DNA from: Orobanche coerulescens
Taxonomy: Eukaryota > Streptophyta > Magnoliopsida > Lamiales > Orobanchaceae
DNA: 64,000 nt
Assembly: GCA_033398695.1 (NCBI GenBank)
Contig: CM065802.1
Location: forward strand, 201,457,096 to 201,521,095
Direction: 5' to 3'
Below the pieces are notes generated by a model. The model was not told where the DNA came from. It did no database searches and saw nothing but the letters and a program-made list of their open reading frames with translations. A program made the position numbers and the translations under genes. Positions 23,108 to 32,682 of the stretch are shown here, piece by piece (within the stretch, counting starts at the first letter, position 1; every line of letters starts with the position of its first letter).

Positions 23108-23500
23108 CATGCAATACTAGAAAATACAGAAAAATCGAGTAACCACATACAAAAAGGGTTCAGACGATCCATAGAAGTCCAAGCAAGTTCCGGTAGTTCG
23201 TTGCCCACATAACGTCCGGGTAAAGGCGGATCATACTCTAGAAGGTCTAAAGGTAGAAATACAAGGTGATCAAGACGAAAGCAACCACTTCACTTCAAAG
23301 GTAATATCCTATGATCTTTTAGATCTAGATTAGGATATCTCAACTCCAACATATTTATTTAATAAATTTAAATAATATTTATATTGCTTATTAATCTTAG
23401 TAATTAATTAATTAGCATGCCTAAATAGATCTTATTCTCGTGGATGCGTAAAACCCGTTTATCAAACTTTCCCAAACTTCGCTTCTGCTGTGTTTTATAT
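23108..23500 (+). repeat. 3' LTR of element D, right part
   Basis: It resumes the D LTR at CATGCAATACTAG (compare 12109) and runs collinear with 12109-12500 to TTTTATAT. The last bases (TCTATCA in the 5' copy) are replaced by the LTR start of E at 23501. Confidence 0.8.
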
Positions 23501-24372
23501 TGTTGGAATATTTTATTCTAAATATTCATTATCGAGTTTTGATGATTAAGTTGTTAAACAAAGAAAACAACAAAGAAGCGAAACAAAAAAACGAAGAAGT
23601 CGAAGATGCAATAAGTCGCACAATCCTGATGAAAGTTACATGATCAGACAAGAAGAAATGTCACCTGATCAGCTTAAGTAACATAACGCAAAGCAGATAA
23701 CGTACGTAATGTGAAAGCTGTCTGATGTCTCACCGAAGTTACCAGATGGTATTAACACATGTGAAGTTACAAGCATAACGCACGCTATCGAAGGATCATA
23801 ACATACGTAACACAAAGATGTTAACGTACATATTGAAGGATTTCAGAATTTAAACAAGAAGCCATTGATGATGACGTCATGGCATAGGTCAGCCTGCAAC
23901 GGATAATTTGACTGAAGATAACGCACGTAGGGGGGAGAAGCTTAACATACGTAAAGGTCAAGGCAGAAGCTACTGGACTGATTTGCACTATACTTAACGT
24001 ATGTAACAAAATGGTGTTAACGTACATAATACAACTAACGTACGTAATGGATGGACAATAACGTACGTAAATGAATCAGAAAGAGCTAACGCTAGTTGAG
24101 GCTTTGGAGCCTATAAATACCACTTCCTATGGTATTGAACCTACAACGACTTCAAGCAATCGAGACATTGATATGATATTGCTATACATTCTATCGTTGT
24201 TATATTTGAGCTTATATTGATAAGAGTTTGAGTGTGTTACACGAAAACTCATACACGAGAGGAAAAAGAAAGGATAAGATTAGATTCGGTGTTATTAGGA
24301 TCAGTGATCCGGCATTGTTAGAATTGCAATCTATATCCGAGTGAGGTTTGTCTAGTACCCATAGAAAGCTAG
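23501..24372 (+). repeat. LTR of copia-like element E, interrupted by element I
   Basis: It starts TGTTGGAATATTTTATTC at the truncated end of D. A palindrome array lies at 23697-24085, a TGACGTCA palindrome at 23872-23879 and TATAAATA at 24112-24119. About 250 transcribed bases follow before element I begins at 24373. No coding part of E is in the window. Confidence 0.6.
23697..24085 (+). promoter_or_regulatory. TAACGTACGTAA-type palindrome array in the U3 of LTR E
   Basis: About ten units (TAACGTACGTAA, TAACGCACGCTA, TAACATACGTAA, TAACGTACATAA and variants) are separated by 15-40 bases and end 25 bases before TATAAATA. This copia-like LTR has the same motif family as the gypsy LTRs around it. 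Confidence 0.7.
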
Positions 24373-26605
24373 TGTAACACCCCAATTCTCATAAGGTACA
24401 CGCCGTAGAACCTTCACAAGGTCTACCAGGCTAAACACAAGACACACAATTCATAATAGAATCCTATAACACATTAATATTAAGTATGGTCGTGGCCTCA
24501 GCCAAAATATTTTGATTCAATTCAAATGAGACATAGAATGAAAAATACATCCAATGCCCATGCAGGGGACTTCGCCGACATCAATAACCAAATATACGTT
24601 TGCTCGACTACATCAAACGATAACTGAATAACAGAATGAAAGATAACACCACTCAAGCCTCATCATCATGCTGGGCCATCCTTAGCATGCGTACCCCGTG
24701 CTGGCTCCCCGTCTCTCCCGATACCTGAAATTCATAAGACGCATTTCTCCCATTTAAGGGGTTAGCATTCTAATAGCTAGTGCAAGTACACAATTACACT
24801 TCATTATATACATATACGATTCGACACAAGCAATCCCATTTTAGAAAAACATTTTCAATCCATATTCAGGAATATCACATTTACATCAAAACAGTATCTC
24901 AACATGTTCAACATCACAACTATCCACACTTGGTAACCCGCGGCCGTACCTATTAGTATCGAACCCCAGTGGCCCCGTCGGACCGTCCCCGGATGGGAAA
25001 CCACATCCGTGGCCGTACCCATTAATATCGGCCCCCAGAGGTCCCGTCGAACCATCCCCTGGTGGAAGAATAACAACACACGCACCCAAGTCCACTTCTG
25101 TGGCCATACCCATTAGTATCGACCCCCAGAGTCCACACATGCCATCCCCGGGTGGAAGAACGACAACACATCCATGCAATAACATAATTTACATCATTCG
25201 CATCAAAATCGTACACACATAACGGAATGTAATACATGTACTTGCCTTGAATAACACGACGTGAAGGAAATAGTGAAAGGAAGGGTTTCGATCCGACTAA
25301 TCTTCACAAATCTGTTCCTAACACAATAACGATATACAACCAATCTCAATATGGTGAAAACGTAATAATTCATCCTAGTTCTACCTGATGGGACAATTCT
25401 TCAAACACTACGCGGTCGCAAAAGATTCTAATCTATGAACGGTGGAAACCTTGAAGTTTAATCCGAAAAACTAATATGAAAGCAAATGATTACGACTACA
25501 CAATCGTAACCTAACAACTTATCGAAGCTAAAATGGTTACAAGGGTGAAATCACACCAAAATCCCGGAATCCCCCAAATACTAGGGTTCTAAGAATATAC
25601 CTTGATTTGAAGGTGGACAACAACTGATTTGACGTTTGAATGATGATATGATGCCCGAGGATACTTTACCAACTAAGTTTTGAGTGAAATTGGACGAGCC
25701 CTAAGCTTAGTAATCGCCCCCATCGCGGAAAGAAGAGAAGAAGGATGAAAAATAAGGAAGAAACCTGCTACTAAAAGGGGTGCTGACCTGCGTGCCGCGG
25801 CGCGGGCTGAGTGTGCCGCGACCCGCGGCCAAAATCCTCGAGCAGGTGCCCAGGTCGTGCCGCGGCACGACACACAGTGGTCCGTGGTGCGCGGTACAGT
25901 CGTGCCAGGCCCGCGTTCTGCAAGGGGTGTGCTGCGGCGCACCCTGTTTGTGCCCAAAAAGTGACGAAAAACGACCCGGAAAGAGAATAAACGTAATAGA
26001 ACCCAAAACTTGGGAATATTATGGAATAATCCAATCACGATACTCGATCGAAACACTAATAAAAGTTCACAACTCCAAAATAACATGAATTGGAACAACG
26101 GGAACCCCAAAACGGCGGTTCCAAGCAATGATTACGAGAGTTGGTCTAAAGTAGCAAGGATAAATCTACTCGAATACTAAAGTTCTCTACTGACGAGTTA
26201 AGCATAACAACCGACACATGTTTCCGGCCACCCGAAGGTCGGAATAAACGAGTTTTAACAACAACACTCAAAATAATAAGAATTTACAAAATGACTCAAC
26301 CATTCGAAAATCTAGATTCAAGTCCTGAACGACAACCCAGGAAGTTGTAACATTTCCAGATTTAATAAAGGAACTCGTAAAAGTAACTAAATGTCAGATT
26401 AGGATGATATTTACGAGAGTCGAGCCTCAACGCAGAAAAGTCACATAATAAGTAAAATCACCTAAAGACAACTCCGAAACTCGTCCGGGTGATCGTGAAT
26501 GCAGAACAAAATGTTTCAGAATTCCCCAACACTTACAAGCGAGTCGTCCGAAAGGTAAAATATACAAAAATGGAATTTACTAAAAATAGAAAGCGCGGAT
26601 ATAAC
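24373..26605 (-). repeat. 3' LTR of gypsy element I
   Basis: On the minus strand it begins TGTTATATCCGCGC after a polypurine tract (TTTTAGGGGGAG, 26612-26625) and ends GAATTGGGGTGTTACA, 2,233 bases. It contains a three-unit tandem repeat at 24930-25160 (GGCCGTACC..ATTA..TATCG..CCCCAG), AAGGCAAGTA (minus, 25240-25249), a donor-like AAG/GTATAT near 25600 and a GC-rich palindromic stretch at 25785-25940. The end resembles LTR B. Confidence 0.75.
25785..25940 (-). promoter_or_regulatory. GC-rich palindromes in the U3 of LTR I
   Basis: Units include CGTGCCGCGGCACG (about 25856-25869), GTGCCGCGGCGCGG and GTGCTGCGGCGCAC, embedded in AT-rich LTR sequence. The array takes the position held by TAGCG/TACGT palindromes in the otherwise similar LTR B. 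Confidence 0.6.
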
Positions 26606-26639
26606 ATTCTATCTCCCCCTAAAAATTTGTTTCGTCCCA

Positions 26640-27352
26640 AAACTTACAAATTAAATAACTCGAGGTATCTCGCCTTCATATTGTCCTCGGTTTCCCATGT
26701 TGCTTCCTCAGATCCGTGTCTCGACCACTGCACTTTAACCAAGGGAATGGTTTTATGCCTAAGTTGCTTCACCCGACGCTCCAAAATCTGAATAGGTCTC
26801 TCTACAAAGGTAATGTTGGGACCTAACTCAATCTCTCCAAAATAAATAATATGGCTAGAGTCCGGTACATACTTCCGAAGCTGGGACACATGGAACACAT
26901 TATGCACATGACACAAGGCGGCGGTAACCTAACCGATAGGCAAGCTCTCCAACTCTTTCTAAAATCTCAAATGGTCCAATATATCTCGAGCTAAGTTTAC
27001 CCTTCCGGTCGAAGCGATAAACTCCCCGAGTTGCCGATACCTTCAGCAAAACATGGTCTCCCATATCAAACTCCAACGGCCGACGATGCATGTCGGCATA
27101 AAACTTCTGTCGACTCTGGGCCATTAACAACCTATCACGAATCAAGGCAATCTTCTCTCTGTCTCTACTACCATATCAGGTTCAGTGCCCGACAATTCAG
27201 ATGCATCATCCCAACATAACGGCGATCTACACCTCCTCCCGTACAATGTCTCAAATGGAGCTATTCTGATCGAAGCGTGCCAACTATTGTTGTACGTGAA
27301 CTCAATCAACAGCAGGTGTGACTCTCAATCATCTTTCCAATCTAAAGCACAG
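26640..27352 (-). pseudogene. Integrase C-terminus and chromodomain-like tail of gypsy element I
   Basis: Minus strand, from J to the polypurine tract. The integrase tail has LDWKDDWESHL.., YNNSWHASI, APFETLYGRRCRSPLCW (27350-27190) and RDRLLMAQSRQKFYADMHRRPLEFDMGDHVLLKV. The GPY/F region is KGKLSSRYIGPFEILERVG (to about 26940). After a frameshift come NVFHVSQLRKYVPDSSH and a chromodomain-like end, LVKVQWSRHGSEEATWETEDNMKARYLELF. Element J is inserted within the integrase core, so this piece is separated from the rest of pol at 32683. Confidence 0.8.
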
Positions 27353-27820
27353 TGTCACGGGATGGGAGTTTTGCGCAGAAAACCCGTGCGGCACTTAAAC
27401 AACTAAGCTGAGTCGAGTTGCTAAGTAAGCCTGAGAGTAACGAGAAAAGGGACAATGGCACAAAAGGATTTTATTAGATGAATGCTTTAGTACAAGAGAG
27501 CTTTACAATGCTTGATTGCTTGAGGATTTCTGGATGGAGTGAGCAAGTGAGGCTCCTCCTCCTTTTATACCAGCCTAGGAGAGTTCTGGAGTGGAACTCT
27601 CTACATAGAACACTCTAGATACTTGTAGTACATTTACATAGGTATTTACATGAGTATTCTACAAAGTGTGTAAGAAGTATATTTCTAGAGTCTTCTACGA
27701 ATCTATAAACATGTAGAGGTCTTTTGGTCTTTCTTGATCATTCTAGAACCTTCCGGAACCTTCCGACACATAGAGACTCTCGTTAGGGTCATCCGGGTCA
27801 CTTTCGCCCGACCCGTCACA
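27353..27820 (-). repeat. 3' LTR of element J
   Basis: 468 bases. In element orientation: TGTGACGGGTCGG, a heat-shock element (27741-27763), TCTAGA-rich U3, TATAAAAG (minus, 27562-27569), then R-U5 ending CCCATCCCGTGACA. It is preceded by the polypurine tract at 27821-27835 (GGTGGGGGAGGA). Confidence 0.88.
27741..27763 (-). promoter_or_regulatory. Perfect five-unit heat-shock element in the 3' LTR of J
   Basis: TTC-TA-GAA-CC-TTC-CG-GAA-CC-TTC: five alternating half-sites with exact two-base spacing. This matches the consensus bound by trimeric heat-shock factors. It lies in U3, about 170 bases upstream of the TATA box, and is conserved in the other LTR (32603-32625). Confidence 0.75.
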
Positions 27821-27831
27821 TCCTCCCCCAC

Positions 27832-28185
27832 CTATTTCAGCGACGTCCTCGGCGCGTTCGCCTGTATGAACCTCTTGATGTGATCTTCAAATTGCCAAAG
27901 TTCGTCTTCCCGTTCCCATGTGGCTTCGCTATCAGGGAGGTTTTTCAATTTTACCAAGTACTCTGTGCAGGAAGGCACACCTCTCGTCCGAGTAACTCGT
28001 TCGGTCACAATATACTCCATCTCCTTGTCGAATGAGATGATTACGGCAGTAGGTGCACGATTCGACTCTTCTCGGTGCGGGTATTCCAAGTCAGCATGGT
28101 AGAGTTTCAATTGGCTCGCGTGGAAGACCGGATGTATTTTAAGTCTTGGAGGAGTTGTAACATATACGAGACATTTCCAACACAT
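27832..28185 (-). CDS. Chromodomain-bearing C-terminus of J pol
   Basis: HPVFHASQLKLYHADLEYPHREES leads to a chromodomain, EYIVTERVTRTRGVPSCTEYLVKLKNLPDSEATWEREDELWQFE, ending with DHIKRF and a short tail. The aromatic and acidic positions typical of chromovirus chromodomains (Y-V-W..E) are present. In chromoviruses this module directs integration to particular chromatin. It would be the end of the polyprotein, and a frame break lies at its junction with 28107-28709. Confidence 0.75.
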   Translation of the reverse strand: MCWKCLVYVTTPPRLKIHPVFHASQLKLYHADLEYPHREESNRAPTAVIISFDKEMEYIVTERVTRTRGVPSCTEYLVKLKNLPDSEATWEREDELWQFEDHIKRFIQANAPRTSLK

Positions 28186-28709
28186 TTGATTATTGTAAAT
28201 GGTCCTTCGTACCTTCTCACCAAACCCTTGTGCACCTTGCTTAACGCCTTGAATTGGTTGGTAGAAAGTTTGACCATGACCTGATCGCCTTCCTGGAACT
28301 TAATGTCTCTTCTTTTAGGATCAGCCCACTTATTCATCTTCCGGGCGGCCTTATCAAGGTAGGCGCGCGTAATGTCTCTTTCCTCATGCCATTCTCGGGC
28401 AATGCGGTGAGCTGCGGGACTTTTCCCTCCATGTGTCGAGGCTACAGCATTTGGGGTTAGTGGCTGAAAACCCGTAATAATTTCGAAGGGAGACTTACCT
28501 GTTGCCTCACTTTTCTGCAGATTGTAGGAAAATTGGGCCACATCAAGTAACCTTGGCCAGTCCTTCTGATGGGCGCTCACATAGTGCCTTAGAGACACTC
28601 TTGAAGCAATGGGCATGGGCTCCAACAATCCTGCCGGCATATTTTGTTCATTCTTGTCTTGCTGGCACACTAGACAACTCTTCACATAAGCTTCAATTTC
28701 GTCCCTCAT
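28107..28709 (-). pseudogene. Integrase of J with catalytic core deleted
   Basis: It begins in the zinc-binding region (VKSCLVCQQDKNEQNMPAGLLEPMPI) and jumps at about 28600 directly to LRHYVSAHQKDWPRLLDVAQFSYNLQKSEATGKSPFE. About 120 residues that normally carry the D,D,E triad are missing. GDQVMVKL..KGLVRRYEGPFTIIKCVGNVSY, the GPY/F-type tail, is present. The protein could not catalyse strand transfer, so this copy must depend on integrase supplied in trans. Confidence 0.8.
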
Positions 28710-28730
28710 TTGTGAACAAAAGTATGAGGC

Positions 28731-29582
28731 CTACACAAGCGCAGTGGTGTGTTCGATTCCTACGTGACCAGCCCACTTAGTGTCATGGCACTCCTTTATA
28801 ATCTCCTTTCGAAGTTTTCCCCACTTAGGCATAAATATCCGATCGCCAATAGTGCGTACGACACCATCTTCCTCCCAAAATCGCCTTGTCTTGCCCTGCC
28901 TTATTTTGTCCAAAAGATCTTTGAGTTGGGCGTCTTGTTGGACTCCTTCCTTAATCCGTGGGATGAGGTCGGACTTCGGCATACTTGAACTCAATGTGGC
29001 CAGTTCTGCCTTTCTACTTAGGGCATCCGCAACTACATTAGCTTTCCCCGTCTTGTACTCGAGTCGGTAGTCAAATTCTACCAAGAAGTCTTGCCATCGA
29101 GATTGCTTGGGACTTAACTTATTTTGCGTCTGGAAATAACTCGTAGCAACATTATCCGTCATAATGACAAAGTGTGAGCCAAGCAGGTAGTGTCGCCATG
29201 TTCGCAGGCAGTGTATGACCACAGTCATTTCTTTTTCTTGCATTGTATACCGTCTTTCCATCTCATTGAGTTTCCGGCTCTCAAAGGCAATAGGGTGTCC
29301 ATCTTGCATGGGCACTCCTCTAATAGCGAAATCAGAGGCGTTAGTTTGTACCTCGAAAGCTTTTGTGTGATTCAGCAAGGCCAGTACGGGTTCCTTGGAC
29401 ACTGCTTGCTTGAGTTCTTCGAAAGCTTGCTGACACTTGCTGGACCAATGCCATACTTGGTTTTTCTTAAGTAGATCGGTCAGTGGGGCTGCTTTGGCGA
29501 GTATCCTCTTATAAAGCGGCAGTAATAGTTCACCAAGCCAAGAAATGATCGAAGTTCGGGTACCTTGGTCGGGGGTTGCCAA
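28731..29582 (-). CDS. RNase H and integrase N-terminal part of J pol
   Basis: The RT connection [33 protein letters not shown] is followed by RNase H ([67 protein letters not shown]). The integrase zinc-finger histidines follow ([16 protein letters not shown]). An Asn replaces the first catalytic Asp (QTNAS where QTDAS is usual). It is open over 283 codons but lacks a join to the RT ORF upstream. Confidence 0.75.
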   Translation of the reverse strand: MATPDQGTRTSIISWLGELLLPLYKRILAKAAPLTDLLKKNQVWHWSSKCQQAFEELKQAVSKEPVLALLNHTKAFEVQTNASDFAIRGVPMQDGHPIAFESRKLNEMERRYTMQEKEMTVVIHCLRTWRHYLLGSHFVIMTDNVATSYFQTQNKLSPKQSRWQDFLVEFDYRLEYKTGKANVVADALSRKAELATLSSSMPKSDLIPRIKEGVQQDAQLKDLLDKIRQGKTRRFWEEDGVVRTIGDRIFMPKWGKLRKEIIKECHDTKWAGHVGIEHTTALV

Positions 29583-29729
29583 TCCAGAATCGCCTTCACC
29601 TTTGCATTTTCCATCATGATTTTACCTCCTTTAACCTTGTGACCGAGGAATTCAACTTCTTCTCGGGCAAATGAATATTTTTCCTTATTGACATAGAGCT
29701 CATTCTCGCATAGTGCTTAGAAGACTTGC

Positions 29730-30424
29730 TTAAGGTGTTGGAGTATGTTCTTCGAGAGTCGAGATGTACACCATAATATCATCCAAGTAAACAACAACAA
29801 ATTGATCAAAGAAAGGGTGTAGTACCTTGTTCATGAGGGTGCAAAAGGTTGCAGGTGCGTTTGTGAGACCGAAGGGCATGACAAGGAACTCAAAAGCATC
29901 GTAGCGAGTCACACATGTGGTCTTGGCCTCATCTTCTTCAGCAATTCGTACTTGATAGTACCCCGAGCGCAGGTCAAGTTTGGTGAAGTACCGCGCTTTG
30001 CCAAGTTGATCGAAGAGATCAGCTATCAATGGTATTGGGTATTTGTTCTTGATAGTGATCCGATTGAGTGCCCGATAGTCTATGCACATTCGAAGGGTGC
30101 CATCCTTCTTCTTCTGGAATAGTACGGGTGCACCGTAGGGAGACTTAGAGGGATGTATGTATCCTGTTTCTTGAAGGTACTTGATTTGGCTTCGTAGTTC
30201 CGCGAGTTCAGGCGTGCCATGCGGTAAGGAGCAGCAGCTGGAGGTTTGGCACCAGGTTCCAACTCGATGAAATGATCCACCTCTCGCCTAGGTGGAAGTT
30301 TCTTAGGCAACTCTTTGGGCATCACATCCTTGTACTCTTCGAGAATGTTTTTCAGGATTTGCAGGTGGTCAGTCCGCGATGAGTTGGGTGCTTCTTCATC
30401 ATTGAGCTGCCGAATTGTTACCAA
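29730..30424 (-). pseudogene. Reverse transcriptase of J (frameshifted)
   Basis: 30424-30080 holds the linker after protease ([35 protein letters not shown]). After a frameshift, 30089-29730 carries the RT core: [52 protein letters not shown] and the active site [11 protein letters not shown]. The core motifs are intact. The frame is lost at EEHTPTP near 29735, before the RT thumb. Confidence 0.82.
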
Positions 30425-30471
30425 GTAGTTAGGGTACTTTCACATCCCCTTCTTGAATTGGATAGCTGAGA

Positions 30472-30924
30472 TCAATTTCTTCTGACATGGGCTCGTTCAA
30501 TAGGGACCATGCATGCCTTGTCCCCATCGTAGATGGCGAGTGTATTTGTGGCCGGCATAGGAAAGGCTTGGAATCTGTCGAAGAATTCCATGCCTAGAAC
30601 CATCTTAAAGTCGTCTATGGGGACGACAAAAAAGTCGAGCTTTCTGGACCATGTCCCAAGAGAGAGTGGGACGTCATGAGCAATTCCGACTATAGGCTTG
30701 GTAGGTGAGTTTACTTCCTTCATCGCACCTCCGTGATAGACCATATTGAGCCCTAGGCGCTTGGCTTCTTCCTCGGACATGAAGTTATGAGATGCCCCAG
30801 TGTCGAGTAATGCACTAACGGTGTGGCCGTTAATAGTGGCGTGAGTAAACATGAGCCCTTTCTTCGGAGTAACGGGCGTCGGGGGTTGTCCCTTAAGAGC
30901 GGACATATATTGAATGGAACCCAT
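30472..30924 (-). CDS. Aspartic protease of J
   Basis: A retropepsin-like fold with the active-site box ALLDTGASHNFMS, then VPLSLGTWSRKLDFFVVPIDDFKMVLGMEFFDRF. It would cleave the gag-pol polyprotein in the particle. The frame is continuous over 150 codons. It follows the zinc knuckle at 31063-31022. Confidence 0.8.
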   Translation of the reverse strand: MGSIQYMSALKGQPPTPVTPKKGLMFTHATINGHTVSALLDTGASHNFMSEEEAKRLGLNMVYHGGAMKEVNSPTKPIVGIAHDVPLSLGTWSRKLDFFVVPIDDFKMVLGMEFFDRFQAFPMPATNTLAIYDGDKACMVPIERAHVRRN

Positions 30925-32141
30925 GCTGTGTCGGGGTTCTTCTAATGGAAGGGCCGAGGTATCATCGGCATTAATCTTTAAATGGGCAGCAAAGGCGTTT
31001 AGAGTCTTCTTCTCCGGACAGTCACATATCCAATGATTGCCGTTGCATATGAAGCAAGGGCTTTTGGGCTTTGATTGCTCCTTCCTTCCTGAAATTTTTT
31101 GTTGCCCGATCTTTACACTTGGGGTTCGGTTAGTTTTACCGCCATATCCTTCTTTGCGATTTTCTCCCCCACCTTTGCCATGAATGGGCCCCTTATCTTT
31201 ACCTTGTCCAGAGTAGTCAGAGAGTGATTCAGCCTTGGCGATAGCTTCGTCAAGGGTCTGAACACTATGTCTATCCAGCTCGGTTTTGGTCCAATTGTTG
31301 AGGCCATCGGTGAAATAGAAAGTGCATCTTTATCGGACATTTCAACTTCAAGCATGAGAGTCGTATATTCATTGATATAGTCACGAATCATACCTGTCTG
31401 CCTGAGTCTTCGGAGGTGAGCTATCGCATCTCGTTCAGCATTGCTTGGGACAAATTGTTTTCGGAGTTCTCTTTGGAAGTCTGCCCAAGTATTAATGGTG
31501 TAGATCCCTTTGCCCATATCGCCATACTTCCGGCGCCACCAGAGTTGTGCGGCACCATGCAGGTAATTTGGTGCGCCACTGACCTTTAGTTCTTCATCTT
31601 TCACGCCCATAGCATCAAAGTACCGTTCCATGCCGAGTAAGAAGTTATCGACCACCGTGGCATTCCGAGTGCCATCGTAGGTTTCAGGCTTCGGCACATC
31701 CAAGCGGCACGTATCAAAAGCGAACGGGGCGGCGGAATTAAATGATGCAGCTCGCTTGTGTGTCGCCCATTCCGTTCGGACTTCTTCCACTTCTGAGCGA
31801 ATAGAGCGTGTCTCTTCCTGGACAACGCTACGGAGGTCATGAATCTCCTTCTGGAATTTAATAAGATGCCCACGCAACATATCCAACTGATCCAACATAA
31901 GTTTCTTCAGCACACCAACGATGTCGGCATATTCTGTCTCCAGAGTGTCGAACCTGTCATGGACTTGATAAAGGTTCTCCTCCAAGCTAGCCATCTAGGC
32001 TTCCAGTGTGGAAATCCTAGGTTCGAAGGCATCGGCAGAGGGTCCTTTGGACTTGCCTTGGACCTTGTTACCCCGTTGTTCCTCACGATCGCGTTGCTGC
32101 TCTTGGGTAGCATCAATAGGGACATCCTGAGTGTTGGCCAT
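30925..32141 (-). pseudogene. gag of element J
   Basis: It starts at ATG 32141 (MANTQDVPIDATQEQQRDREEQ). An in-frame TAG lies at 31997-31995, then MASLEENLYQVHDRFDTLE, a predicted coiled coil (about 80 residues). The Retrotrans_gag domain follows (FAFDTCRLDVPKPETYDGTRNATVVDNFLLGMERYFDAMG, AAQLWWRRKYG, WADFQRELRKQFVP, RDYINEYTTLMLEV). A frameshift lies near 31320. The knuckle CFICNGNHWICDC (CX2CX3HX4C) is at about 31060-31022. Confidence 0.8.
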
Positions 32142-32175
32142 TATTCTCGTGTGATATGAGTCGGTTGTGTGCAAA

Positions 32176-32186
32176 CCGTGATACCA
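32176..32186 (-). other. Primer-binding site of element J
   Basis: Minus-strand TGGTATCACGG, two bases after the 5' LTR. It matches the initiator-Met tRNA complement for its first eight bases. CAC replaces the usual AGAGC after it. Confidence 0.7.
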
Positions 32187-32188
32187 CT

Positions 32189-32682
32189 TGTCACGGGATG
32201 GGAGTTTTGCACAGCAAACCCGTGTGGCACTTAAATAACTAAGCTGAGTCGAGTTGCTAAGTAAGCCTGAGAGTAACGAGAAAAGGGACAATGACACAAA
32301 AGGATTTTATTAGATGAATGCTTTAGTACAAGAGAGCTTTACAATGCTTGATTGCTTGAGGATTTCTAGATGGAGTGAGCAAATGAGGCTCCTCCTCCTT
32401 TTATACCAGCCTAGGAGAGTTATGGAGTGGAACTCTCTAGATAGAACTGTCTAGATGGAACACTCTAGATACTTGTAGTACATTTACATGGGTATTTACA
32501 TGAGAATTTACATGAGTATTCTACAAAGTGTGTAAGAAGTATATTTCTAGAGTCTTCTACGAATCTATAAACATGTAGAGATCTCTTGGTCTTTCTTGAT
32601 CATTCTAGAACTTTCCGGAACCTTCCAACACATCGAGACTCTTGTTAGGGTCATCCGGGTCGCTTTCGCCCGACCCATCACA
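32189..32682 (-). repeat. 5' LTR of element J
   Basis: 494 bases, close to the left copy apart from two short indels in the TCTAGA-rich U3 (about 32435-32460 and 32500). It carries a heat-shock element at 32603-32625 and TATAAAAG (minus, about 32399-32406). Confidence 0.88.
32603..32625 (-). promoter_or_regulatory. Perfect five-unit heat-shock element in the 5' LTR of J
   Basis: TTC-TA-GAA-CT-TTC-CG-GAA-CC-TTC. One spacer base differs from the other LTR, yet all five half-sites are unchanged. It is upstream of the TATA box in the LTR that would drive transcription. Confidence 0.75.

Larger units (their letters stand above)
11071..23500 (+). mobile_element. Element D: degenerate Ty1/copia retrotransposon with nested H
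   Basis: The 5' LTR is 11071-12507. Gag, protease, integrase, RT and RNase H follow in copia order. The 3' LTR starts at 17902 with TGTTAGGGTTG and is split by element H. Gag and gag-pre-integrase motifs match plant Tnt1/Tork-like polyproteins. At least seven in-frame stops and several frameshifts make it non-functional. The 3' LTR stops about six bases short of the end seen in the 5' copy, where E begins. No target duplication can be read. Confidence 0.8.
27353..32682 (-). mobile_element. Element J: chromovirus (Ty3/gypsy) with near-intact LTRs but deleted integrase core
   Basis: LTRs are at 27353-27820 and 32189-32682 (minus-strand TGTGACGGGT...CCGTGACA). The bases ACAG flank both sides, and removing J restores a continuous integrase frame in element I. 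On the minus strand the order is gag, zinc knuckle, protease, RT, RNase H, integrase, chromodomain. The integrase lacks its catalytic core, and stops or frameshifts lie in gag and between RT and RNase H. It is the youngest-looking pol-bearing element here. Confidence 0.88.
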
